In this document: positions 23,752-31,487 of the stretch, in pieces
How the letters are laid out: every line of letters begins with the position of its first letter
Position numbering within the stretch: position 1 is the stretch's first letter
Assembly (NCBI GenBank): GCA_903926465.1
Contig: CAIYJE010000134.1
Location: 1-39,836 of the forward strand
DNA: 39,836 nt
DNA from: an uncultured Planctomycetales bacterium
GTDB lineage: Bacteria; Planctomycetota; Planctomycetia; Isosphaerales; Isosphaeraceae
Reading direction: 5' to 3'
Position numbers and translations under genes: made by a program
Notes under the pieces: generated by a model
Seen by the model: the letters and a program-made list of their open reading frames with translations, nothing else
Told to the model about the DNA's origin: nothing
Database searches by the model: none

Positions 23752-25191
23752 TTACTTGGCCATCCAGGCCTCGATTTCCGCAGGAGAGCTGGCGATATTG
23801 GCCGACAGCTTCCGGAGCCCAGTTTCCGTGACCAGGTAGTCATCCTCAATCCGGATCCCGATCTCTTCACCGGGAATATAAAGGCCAGGCTCGATAGTAA
23901 AGACCTCGCCCGGCTTCATCGGTAAGGTTCCATTACCCACATCATGAACATCCATGCCCAGGTAATGGCCCAGTCCGTGAATGAAGAAGTGGTCCATTGT
24001 GTGCTCTTGGCCGGTTGCATCTTTGGCCCTGAGTGGGCTCTCGCGCAGGAACTCACGCGCCCAGCGATCCATTTCCATCAAACGGGTTTTGCCCGGTTCA
24101 AAGCGGCTGGCGGCATGAGCCTGGGCATCCAGAACAAGCTGATAAAGCGCACGCTGGCGATCATTAAATTTGCCAAGAGCCGGAAAGGTTCGCGTGATGT
24201 CGGCCGTGTAATTCAAGTACTCAGCGCCGATGTCTACAACCACAAGATCTCCGCTGGCAATGCGACGCGTGTTCAAGAAGTAATGGGGAATGCAACTGTT
24301 GGGGCCAGACCCTACAATTGACTTGAACCCAGCCCGAGATGCGCCAAATTCGGTGAAGGTTCCCAGGATTCGGCCTTTAAGCTGGAACTCGAACAGGCCA
24401 GGCTCAAGCATTCGCGCTACCGCGTGCTCAGCTTTGCCGGTAATGCCAATCGCGCGTTCCAGTAGTCTCACTTCCGCATCAGACTTCACCTTGCGTAGCT
24501 CACCGAGCTCCGACCGGAAGTCTTTGAACGCCGTTGTGGGTGCGCCGTCCTTGACGAACTGGAGCAAGCGGGTAGCTGGCGTGCCGTGCTGCACCTTCTT
24601 GAGCGACACGTTGGAATAAATGGAAGCACGGTCTGAACTTGTCGTGGTGCTGTCGGCAAGCGGTTCCGGGTCTTGAATGGCGGTGAATAGATCGCCCAGC
24701 AGATTCTGGAGTCCAGAGACGCGATCGACTCCCAGCCGTTTTGCGGTTGGTTCATCCGCCTTCAGTTCGGCTCGGCCTTCAGAGAATCCCGCCGATGCGG
24801 CGTTATGTTCCCGGACGTAGAGGGTGCTGGTATTGGCCCCCGCATCGAGTACCAGAACTGCGCCTGGCTCGTCGAAGCCGCAGAGATAGGCAAAGTCATT
24901 GGGCTGCCGAAATTTTTGTTCCTCGAAGTCGGCAACCTCGGGGGGATTGGAACCAGAGACGATCACCAGGGCTCGCTTCTGGTTCGCGGGAGAATTAGCC
25001 GTTAGTCCTTCTTTCTCCCGGATCTTGGCCATGAGGTTCTGAGTGCGCAGTCGGTAATCTTCAACCGGCTGTCCACGCAGGCCGGTGATTCCTGGAACCT
25101 CTACGGGAAGCGGTGGGGCCTGCGCGGGGGATCGCGAAACAATTCCCAGGCAGAGAAAACTCAGGATCTGCCAGCGAGTGAACGGCTTCAT
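23752..25191 (-). CDS. pepP: Xaa-Pro aminopeptidase (M24B), exported
   Basis: Dinuclear-metal peptidase that removes N-terminal residues preceding proline, 479 residues. A signal peptide (1-24, ending SPAQ) implies a periplasmic location, unlike the cytoplasmic PepP of E. coli. The N-terminal creatinase-like domain runs to about 230. The pita-bread domain carries all five expected metal ligands: Asp320 (VVVDIG), Asp331 (TADITRTFP), His409 (HGLGHYLGMDVHD), Glu434 (FTIEPGLY) and Glu449 (IRIEDDYLV). The ATG at 25191 begins exactly at the signal peptide; the longer frame adds 25 implausible residues. Only a weak ribosome site (GGAA) is seen. Confidence 0.93.
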   Translation of the reverse strand: MKPFTRWQILSFLCLGIVSRSPAQAPPLPVEVPGITGLRGQPVEDYRLRTQNLMAKIREKEGLTANSPANQKRALVIVSGSNPPEVADFEEQKFRQPNDFAYLCGFDEPGAVLVLDAGANTSTLYVREHNAASAGFSEGRAELKADEPTAKRLGVDRVSGLQNLLGDLFTAIQDPEPLADSTTTSSDRASIYSNVSLKKVQHGTPATRLLQFVKDGAPTTAFKDFRSELGELRKVKSDAEVRLLERAIGITGKAEHAVARMLEPGLFEFQLKGRILGTFTEFGASRAGFKSIVGSGPNSCIPHYFLNTRRIASGDLVVVDIGAEYLNYTADITRTFPALGKFNDRQRALYQLVLDAQAHAASRFEPGKTRLMEMDRWAREFLRESPLRAKDATGQEHTMDHFFIHGLGHYLGMDVHDVGNGTLPMKPGEVFTIEPGLYIPGEEIGIRIEDDYLVTETGLRKLSANIASSPAEIEAWMAK

Positions 25192-25418
25192 GATAGGAAT
25201 TCCAGGCCTGAGTCGGTTCCGGGCTAACTTCTCAGGTTTGATCAATTGGGCAGGCTTGGCACCCATCCGGAAGGGTGATTTTAGACAATCTTACCACCGC
25301 ACAGGTCCGGTTCCACCTGAACGGAGACCGTGATCGAATTGACCTGTTGGCCCTGTCGGCTGATGATTGTGAAGAGGAACAGATTTCATCATATCGGCAG
25401 GACGGGAACCCACACAGA

Positions 25419-25892
25419 ATGTCGTCCTTCCATGCGTATCGGCGACCTGTGCGTCCCCGACTGATCCAGGCAACACTTTACGGTTGGTCTGCGCCAACCA
25501 CCAGCCTCGGGCTAGTTGTCGGCGCCTTGACCCTGGTCAGCGGTGGCTCCATGCGCCTTCGTGAAGGCACTCTGGAGTTCCACGGTGGTTTCACCAACTG
25601 GTTACTAGAGCAAACTCCCATCCAGGCCAGTGCCATGACCCTTGGTCATGTTATTCTCGGGCTGAATGGCCAGGTTCTGGACCTGCTCAGGCCGCATGAG
25701 CAAGTGCACGTCCGGCAGGCTGAGATCTGGGGGCCGTTCTTTCTACCTGCGTATGGATTGGCTAGCTTGTGGGCTCTGGGGATCGGCAAACATTACTACC
25801 TGGATAACTGGTTTGAGCGAGATGCCAGAGCCCGTTCCCAGCTCCCCTGGGATACGAGCCTGGACTCGCTTAACCGCCAATCAAGGACTTGA
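25419..25892 (+). CDS. Conserved membrane-associated protein with HEXXH motif
   Basis: A 157-residue protein with two moderately hydrophobic stretches. LRPHEQVHVRQAEIWGPFFLPAYG contains a zincin-like HEQVH motif (shown in part), and a later Glu in NWFERDA could be a third metal ligand. I recognise this block as a recurrent bacterial family of uncharacterised proteins; protease activity is only suggested by HEXXH. The start is uncertain. The frame is open from 25275, and I chose the ATG at 25419 because the conserved region begins soon after; the ribosome site is weak. Its 3' end overlaps the convergent polysaccharide export gene by 23 bases. Confidence 0.72.
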   Translation: MSSFHAYRRPVRPRLIQATLYGWSAPTTSLGLVVGALTLVSGGSMRLREGTLEFHGGFTNWLLEQTPIQASAMTLGHVILGLNGQVLDLLRPHEQVHVRQAEIWGPFFLPAYGLASLWALGIGKHYYLDNWFERDARARSQLPWDTSLDSLNRQSRT

Positions 25893-26625
25893 TCAGGCCG
25901 GGGGGCTTACCGCCTGGAACCACCACTCGATCTCCGGGCATCAGCTGGTAGTTAGTCTCGGTCTCGCCCTGCTTGATTTGATCCCAATCAATGCGAAGAA
26001 CACGATCAGGCCCGCCCTGCAAGGATGGACGGGCGAGGTACGACTTCTGCGGCAGGCTGTTGGACTTGAGGCCACCCTGCAAAATTGCGTCCAAAACGGT
26101 CTCGTTTCCGGTGATTGGATATGCACCTGGCGCATTCACCGTTCCGAGCACATAGAATTGCTTGCTACGTGAACCATTGACCAGACGAACCGAAACCCGC
26201 ACGGGGTCCTTCTCGCGATCCTTGGCGCTTTTCTCTGGGTTCAGGGGCTGGCTGATAATCTGACGAGCGATTTCGAGTTCGGCCTCGGGTACCGTCAAGC
26301 CGGCCACGTAAACATGGCCGTAGAATCCGAGGTCGATCATCCCATCTTGGTGAACAACCGCACTGCGAGTTGAGAATTCGAGATTGTCGGGACGAGCCGC
26401 AATTTCAAGTTCATCAGGCGGTTCAATCACATAGGCGGGCAACGAAACCTTGTTTAATTCTTTAGGCGAAGTCGGGTCGTAGCCTCCATACTGGGGCACC
26501 TTAGGCTCCTGGTGCTTATCCAATACGCCACAACCGTTACATACGCCAATCAGGGCAAAAATCACAACCCAATCAAAAATCCGGGCAGGTCGGCCATCCG
26601 TGGCGCTTATGAGCAGCGCTGGCAT
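25870..26625 (-). CDS. Polysaccharide biosynthesis/export protein (Wza-like, SLBB)
   Basis: A 251-residue exported protein. The N-terminus has a hydrophobic segment IFDWVVIFALIGV followed by CNGC, a probable but non-ideal lipobox. A Poly_export domain begins YVIEPPDELEI and continues HQDGMIDLGFYGHVYVAGLTVPEAE. The SLBB-type domain has FYVLGTVNAPGAYPITGNETVLDAILQGG, shown here in part. It should form or feed the periplasmic/outer-membrane conduit for an exopolysaccharide. It is shorter than Wza (about 380), as usual for planctomycete versions. The ATG at 26625 has AAGGA 12 bases upstream. No other capsule genes are adjacent. Confidence 0.9.
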   Translation of the reverse strand: MPALLISATDGRPARIFDWVVIFALIGVCNGCGVLDKHQEPKVPQYGGYDPTSPKELNKVSLPAYVIEPPDELEIAARPDNLEFSTRSAVVHQDGMIDLGFYGHVYVAGLTVPEAELEIARQIISQPLNPEKSAKDREKDPVRVSVRLVNGSRSKQFYVLGTVNAPGAYPITGNETVLDAILQGGLKSNSLPQKSYLARPSLQGGPDRVLRIDWDQIKQGETETNYQLMPGDRVVVPGGKPPGLIKSLIGG

Positions 26626-26804
26626 CGACCAAGAGTCCTTTCGCTCGACAGTTGCGCACAATCCGTGAGCCCGATGCAGGACGGGATTGTTCACTGTTTT
26701 ATCGGACCCAGTGTCTCTATACTTCAGAAAAACCGCAGATTTCTTAATCCGCCTTAACTGTGGAGGTTGCCTATCTTCAATTTGGAGCACTTGTAACGAC
26801 GATC

Positions 26805-26838
26805 AAAAAAAGCGAGGGAGGCCGTTCATATGCCTCCC
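26805..26838 (-). terminator. Rho-independent terminator after the phosphofructokinase gene
   Basis: On the minus strand GGGAGGC pairs with GCCTCCC around a nine-base loop, and seven T follow after TCGC. It lies about 48 bases after the stop codon of the phosphofructokinase gene. Confidence 0.8.
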
Positions 26839-26885
26839 CCCCCTGCTTCATCACCGCTTGAGACTATCTGGAATCAACCCGCTTG

Positions 26886-28181
26886 TTACTTCCGGTAGGT
26901 CTGGGGGACGTAAGGAGCGAGTTTTCTGGGAGCCAGGGCTTTGGTGTTGATGCGGGCGAACCGCACCAGGCCATCGACCATGGGAACGCTCACCCAGTCT
27001 TCGCCAATCAGCGGACGGGCGTATTGGACGTATTCATCCGTGACGTCGGTGCCATCACTGGAGAGCCAGGCCTTGGGGAACTCCCGATCTTTGGCGGCCA
27101 CCAGCTTCAGCGGCACCTTGTCAAAGCTGACGTTGTAACTGCTGCGGCTGCGGTCGCGGAGAATGGTCGCCATGAAGCCGTTGCCGTCGGTGAGGGCGAT
27201 CTCCACGGCGTGCCGGCCCACCCCGTACGCTTCGTCCAGGTCGACGGTGCTGGCATAGGCAATGGCATTGCGCCAGTCTGTGCCGGGTACCTGCCCACGC
27301 GCTTTACCGGGCACAGGAAGTTTCAGGCTATTGATGTAATTCACAACCACCTGGGCCACCGTGACCTGGCTTGCTGAAAACTGGGCGTGCCCGAACGTGT
27401 CTCGCACCACGCCTAGTTCACCCACGTCAAAGCCTTCGCTAACCACCACAATGCAGCGGCCATCCCGCTCCAGTTGCTTGATCACATTCTCCCCAAGTCG
27501 TTCAAGGGTCAGGCCGGCCTCGGCCAGGTAGATCTGGAGCGGCATTTCACGGCCAGGGTCGGCCAGTCGTGCGGCGGCCGGGATGAAGCCGATCTTCCGG
27601 CCCATTGCCTGCACAACCAGTACGGGGTCGGCTGGGCAACTGCCTGCGTTCTCCTCATTGGCCTGCCGCACATACTGCGCCATGTAACGAGCCACCGACC
27701 CGTAGCCAGGCGAGTGGTCAAGCAGAGTGAACTCGGGATCTCCCAGGTCGTTATCAATGGTCTTTGGGACCCCCACGGCTACCAGGTCGAGCCCTTGCTG
27801 GCGTGCGATCTCGCTCACCTTGTAGGCGGTGTCCTGAGAGTCGTTCCCACCGATATAGAAGAAATAGCCCACCCGGTGAGCCTTGAAAACCTCTACCACG
27901 CGGGCGAAGTCATCGGTTTGCTCGGGCTTCAGCTTGTAACGGCAGGTTCCAATCGAGCCTGCCGCCGGCGTGGTCCTGAGTAGCGAGATTTCCTGGTCGG
28001 GGGTTGCCGAGAGGTCGATAAGCTCCTCTTTCAGTACCCCTTCAATTCCGAACCGGCCGGCAAACACGGTTCCGAACGCATCGGGCCGGGCTCGGCAGCC
28101 CTCGATAATTCCGCGCAGGCTGTTATTGATCACACAAGTGGGACCGCCCGACTGGGCGACAACGACGTTCAACGGGGGCAT
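26886..28181 (-). CDS. pfp: 6-phosphofructokinase, pyrophosphate-dependent type
   Basis: Phosphorylates fructose 6-phosphate to the 1,6-bisphosphate in glycolysis, reversibly when PPi is the donor. The 431-residue protein has SGGPTCVINN (11-20), GGNDS (111-115) and PKTIDND (139-145), followed by MGRKIGF and EGFD. ATP-dependent enzymes have GGDGS and PGTIDN. The Asp in GGNDS and the Lys in PKTIDND are the residues that select PPi over ATP. The Asn in GGNDS in place of the usual Asp is a small oddity. The gene starts only seven bases after the stop of the upstream exported-protein gene, so the two are cotranscribed. Confidence 0.94.
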   Translation of the reverse strand: MPPLNVVVAQSGGPTCVINNSLRGIIEGCRARPDAFGTVFAGRFGIEGVLKEELIDLSATPDQEISLLRTTPAAGSIGTCRYKLKPEQTDDFARVVEVFKAHRVGYFFYIGGNDSQDTAYKVSEIARQQGLDLVAVGVPKTIDNDLGDPEFTLLDHSPGYGSVARYMAQYVRQANEENAGSCPADPVLVVQAMGRKIGFIPAAARLADPGREMPLQIYLAEAGLTLERLGENVIKQLERDGRCIVVVSEGFDVGELGVVRDTFGHAQFSASQVTVAQVVVNYINSLKLPVPGKARGQVPGTDWRNAIAYASTVDLDEAYGVGRHAVEIALTDGNGFMATILRDRSRSSYNVSFDKVPLKLVAAKDREFPKAWLSSDGTDVTDEYVQYARPLIGEDWVSVPMVDGLVRFARINTKALAPRKLAPYVPQTYRK

Positions 28182-28188
28182 GGTTCAC

Positions 28189-28743
28189 TCAGGGTTTAGG
28201 GTTTTGGGATGGCTGGTTCTCGCGACGGGCTTGCTCGCGAAGAACCCAAGATTCCGCTTCAATGCGATGGTCGAGAATTCGCTGATAATCCAGGGGAGAG
28301 AGAATTCCCTGCTCTTCGAGTCGGCGGTACCGGATCTCAAGGGCTCTCATTCGTTCCAGGTGATGGCGGAGTGATTCCTGAATCTCTGGTCCCGCCAGCG
28401 GTTTCAAGCTGGCGAGATAGATTTCTGGAACCATGGTTCCCGGCTGGTCGCTTGGCAGGCTGAGAAAGATTTCACAACCAGTATGGCGGACCGACCAGAA
28501 ATAATAATCCTGGATAAAACTGGCCGTGGCCGCGCCTCGGTCCAGGGTGTTGTCCAGGATGGCAAGCGAGCGTTTGGCTAGTTCTCGCCGTTCCTGGGCC
28601 ACATCCCGGGCGGTCCTTGCAGGCACCGCCTGGGGGGCTGTACCTGGCGTGGCGGGGACCGGCTCTTGGGCACTTGCTAACCAGGGCTGAATACCGACAA
28701 CCGTGAGTGCCGCAAACGTGACGAGACGGGGGGAAAGCCTCAT
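28189..28743 (-). CDS. Exported protein of unknown function, cotranscribed with phosphofructokinase
   Basis: A 184-residue protein with a clear signal peptide (RLSPRLVTFAALTVVG, cleavage near ASAQ, residue 26). A Pro/Ala-rich linker and a helical C-terminal region rich in Glu and Arg follow (LRHHLERMRALEIRYRRLEE, then ILDHRIEAESWVLREQARR). It is likely periplasmic. No domain is recognised. The ATG at 28743 starts the signal peptide and has AAGAGAG upstream. It ends seven bases before the phosphofructokinase start. The pairing of an exported helical protein with a glycolytic enzyme gives no obvious function. Confidence 0.78.
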   Translation of the reverse strand: MRLSPRLVTFAALTVVGIQPWLASAQEPVPATPGTAPQAVPARTARDVAQERRELAKRSLAILDNTLDRGAATASFIQDYYFWSVRHTGCEIFLSLPSDQPGTMVPEIYLASLKPLAGPEIQESLRHHLERMRALEIRYRRLEEQGILSPLDYQRILDHRIEAESWVLREQARRENQPSQNPKP

Positions 28744-28832
28744 GTTTCTGCTGCTCTCTTGGAATAAGGGGTGGCAAACCGTGAAGGGGTTAAACCCAGG
28801 CCTTGTCGGCTTCATGGCCTGCACCTGGTTTA

Positions 28833-29726
28833 TTAGCTCAGCCAGGTCGGAGTGGCTGGCAGCAAGTCTTCAAACCGAGCGATCAGGGCGTCCATATAGG
28901 CTCCCCGGTAGGTTCCTGCCAGGAATTTTGGCAGGGCTTCGTCGTGGAACCGCTGCCAGGATTCGTCTTCATAGCCAGGATCGATGGGGTAGAAGAGGAC
29001 ATGGTTGGCCTCTGCCGCTTTCCGGTCGCCCGGCGCATCGCCAATCATCAAGATCTTGTCGGTTTCATACTTGCCAACCGCCGCCAGGGCGAGGTGCTCT
29101 TTCTTGCTACCGAGTTCCTGGCCGGCAATCAGGCCGACGAATGAGGCCAGGCCGTGCTCCTGCCACTCACGCTGAAGGGCTTCACCGGGTGTGGCGGAAA
29201 CCACCATGACATCCGCAATGGACTGGATCGCTTGTAATGACTCGCGAACCATTGGGAATGGGGGCACGTTTCGGACCGTTTCTTCAACCGAGTGATTTAC
29301 GTCTTCACTCCAGGCGAGCGTCAGCACCAGGTCTGGGTCCTGGGTGCGGGCCACTTCCGCTTTCAGCGTGGGGTTACCGAGCTTGGATTCTCTGGTAACC
29401 CAGTCTCGCAGCCCCTGCAACTTGGGAACTGAGAACTGCCTGCGGATCACTTCCGGCCGCTGGGCCAGCAGATCAAGAGCCTTGAGGTACGCGGGGAAGC
29501 GGTTCGCTCCGCGATCTTTCGAGTAAAGATTCACGAACTCGCACGCCTCGCGGGCGTACTTGGAAACTGCGGCAAGACCCATGTGTTTGATAAAATTGGG
29601 GATGAAGCATTCTTTGTGCTTCACTTCCATAGTGTCAAACGCGCAGCCGTCGCTATCTATACCGATAAAAAAGTCATGTTTTTTAGGAAAAACGCGAAGA
29701 GAAGCCTGGGGATCGGTCGCAGTCAT
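28833..29726 (-). CDS. HAD-superfamily hydrolase
   Basis: A 297-residue haloacid-dehalogenase-fold phosphatase. Motif I is IGIDSDGCAFDTM, with nucleophile Asp24 and acid Asp26. Motif II is VVSATP. Motif III is the Lys in GSKKEHL, and motif IV is IGDAPGD. A large helical cap of about 130 residues sits between motifs I and II. The ATG at 29726 was chosen because the core begins about 20 residues later; the ATG at 29738 is also possible and no strong ribosome site is seen. The gene is divergent from the kinase gene. The substrate is unknown, probably a small phosphorylated metabolite. Confidence 0.88.
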   Translation of the reverse strand: MTATDPQASLRVFPKKHDFFIGIDSDGCAFDTMEVKHKECFIPNFIKHMGLAAVSKYAREACEFVNLYSKDRGANRFPAYLKALDLLAQRPEVIRRQFSVPKLQGLRDWVTRESKLGNPTLKAEVARTQDPDLVLTLAWSEDVNHSVEETVRNVPPFPMVRESLQAIQSIADVMVVSATPGEALQREWQEHGLASFVGLIAGQELGSKKEHLALAAVGKYETDKILMIGDAPGDRKAAEANHVLFYPIDPGYEDESWQRFHDEALPKFLAGTYRGAYMDALIARFEDLLPATPTWLS

Positions 29727-29959
29727 TGGGCGGTGCATTCCGGATAAGTGGACGAACCGGGAGGAGGCGGCTCCGCAGCCGCATGATTGGTCTCTTATTG
29801 TGCTGGCCAGCCGCCCCTTTTCCAAGAGCGCTCCCGGAGACAGTGCTGCTCATGGAATTGAGCCCAGGAAGAGCTTCTGCTAGCATCAAGGATAGTTCAT
29901 CCTGGGAATTGCCGGCTCCTCTAGCAACGCTCGCAGCCCTTCGAGCCAGAGTTCAGCTC

Positions 29960-31264
29960 ATGGCATCACCAGAAACCACCGGCAAAATTGACGAAGGCCG
30001 ATCCGTGGACCTGCTCGCGGTCCTCAGAGCCTCTGGGGTTCTGCCGTCGGCACAAGTTGATCAGCTTCAGGCCAGGGTGCAGGCTGGCCAGTTACCGGCC
30101 GATGCCATCGAACTGGCACACAGGCTGGTGCGTGACGATACGCTCACCGAGTACCAGGCCAACCGGCTTTTGAAGAAGAAACCCCACGGACTTGCTTTTG
30201 GTAAGTATGTGATTCTTGAGAAGCTGGGCGCGGGTGCCATGGGGCGGGTCTACAAGGCTCGGCACATGTTGATGGGCCGCAATGTGGCCCTCAAGATTAT
30301 TGCACCTGAGATTTCAGGCAACCAGCGCGGCATCGGCAGGTTTCGACGCGAGATGCAACTGGTCGGCCGGCTCGATCATCCCAACGTGGTCAGAGCCTTT
30401 GATGCCGACCAGGTTGGCCGGACCCTGTTCATTGTGATGGAGTTTGTGCAGGGGCAGACACTCGGCCAGTTCGTGAGGCGGGAAGGTCCGCTGCCAGTCC
30501 TTGACGTAATTTCCTACGCCGCCCAGGCGGCTCGCGGGCTTGATCACGCCCATTCCCAGGGAATTGTGCATCGCGACGTCAAACCGAGTAACTTGCTGCT
30601 GGGAGACGACGGCCGCGTACGCGTTTTGGACCTTGGCCTTGGCGTACTTGTAGAGCCAGACCCCGTGAGCGGCTTCATGACCGCCGACGGGATTGCCGTT
30701 GGCACCATTGACTACATGTCTCCGGAACAGGCATTGGGCAGCGAGGTTGACGGTCGCAGCGACATTTACAGCCTCGGTTGCACGATCTTTCATCTCATAA
30801 CTGGTCAACACGTCTTCATCGGAGAGACGAAAGTCGACCGGATGCTCGCACGCGTGGGCAGCCAACCCAGGCAACTCACAGAATTGGTTCACGATCTTCC
30901 GGCCGGAATGGGCCAGGTGATGAACCGGTTTCTGGCGCGTGATCCAGTAAACCGGTTCCAGTCGGCCGCGGATGCGGCAGACGCCCTGGATCGGCTCCTC
31001 GAAACGGCTCCATTTGCTGGCCAGACTCAGAAATTGGGCGTCGCCTCGGTTCGTACCCAGAACCTGGCTTCAGATCAGGCGTTGACAACGTCTGAATATG
31101 ATGCTGAAGGTTCATCGGAACAGTTCGAAGAGGCCTGGGGCTGGCCCTCCGAACTTGCGCTTGGTATGGCCAGCCGACCAGTGCTGAGCCTGCTTCTGAT
31201 GTTCGCGGTGCTCAGTCTGGCCTTTGGGCTTGGCCTGTTTGTCGGGCTCAAGTGGCGTGGCTGA
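29960..31264 (+). CDS. Hanks-type Ser/Thr protein kinase, C-terminally membrane-anchored
   Basis: A kinase of 434 residues. An N-terminal helical region (1-75, DLLAVLRASGVL to LTEYQANRLL) typical of planctomycete kinases precedes the catalytic domain. The glycine loop is LGAGAMGRV (89-97) and the ATP-binding Lys is in VALKII (Lys112). The catalytic loop is HRDVKPSN (204-211). The Mg loop is DLG (224-226), with Leu where DFG has Phe. The activation segment is GTIDYMSPEQ (248-257). One transmembrane helix lies at about 407-430 with only a few residues beyond it, so there is no extracellular sensor. The Met at 29960 fits the conserved N-terminus; the frame extends to 29726. Confidence 0.94.
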   Translation: MASPETTGKIDEGRSVDLLAVLRASGVLPSAQVDQLQARVQAGQLPADAIELAHRLVRDDTLTEYQANRLLKKKPHGLAFGKYVILEKLGAGAMGRVYKARHMLMGRNVALKIIAPEISGNQRGIGRFRREMQLVGRLDHPNVVRAFDADQVGRTLFIVMEFVQGQTLGQFVRREGPLPVLDVISYAAQAARGLDHAHSQGIVHRDVKPSNLLLGDDGRVRVLDLGLGVLVEPDPVSGFMTADGIAVGTIDYMSPEQALGSEVDGRSDIYSLGCTIFHLITGQHVFIGETKVDRMLARVGSQPRQLTELVHDLPAGMGQVMNRFLARDPVNRFQSAADAADALDRLLETAPFAGQTQKLGVASVRTQNLASDQALTTSEYDAEGSSEQFEEAWGWPSELALGMASRPVLSLLLMFAVLSLAFGLGLFVGLKWRG

Positions 31265-31304
31265 GAACGCAAAGATCCCGGTTCCCGAGAGGGTTGCGTA
31301 TGAA

Positions 31305-31335
31305 GGACAGCCGCCCTCGGCTGTCTCTTGGGGTA
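31305..31335. repeat. Dispersed palindromic extragenic repeat, copy 2
   Basis: Same 19-mer as at 13942, here with a perfect eight-base stem GACAGCCG/CGGCTGTC around CCCT. It lies in the 223-base gap between the kinase gene and the convergent aminotransferase gene. Confidence 0.75.
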
Positions 31336-31487
31336 GTTGTAATCTACAATCCAATCAAAAGCCGCTGTCGTCATTCAATGCTTTCGCCAAATCCAGAAAC
31401 CAAAGGTGATTTGGCTGCGGGACTGGCGGCAAATGAATCGAACGCTCCCTGGCCATGTGCCAAGGCAGGCAAAGATCGAATCCGCCT

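Noticed and set aside
29767-29782. GCGGCT/AGCCGC palindrome as a copy of the dispersed repeat
   Set aside because: It forms a hairpin of similar flavour but does not share the 19-mer with the copies at 13942 and 31305.
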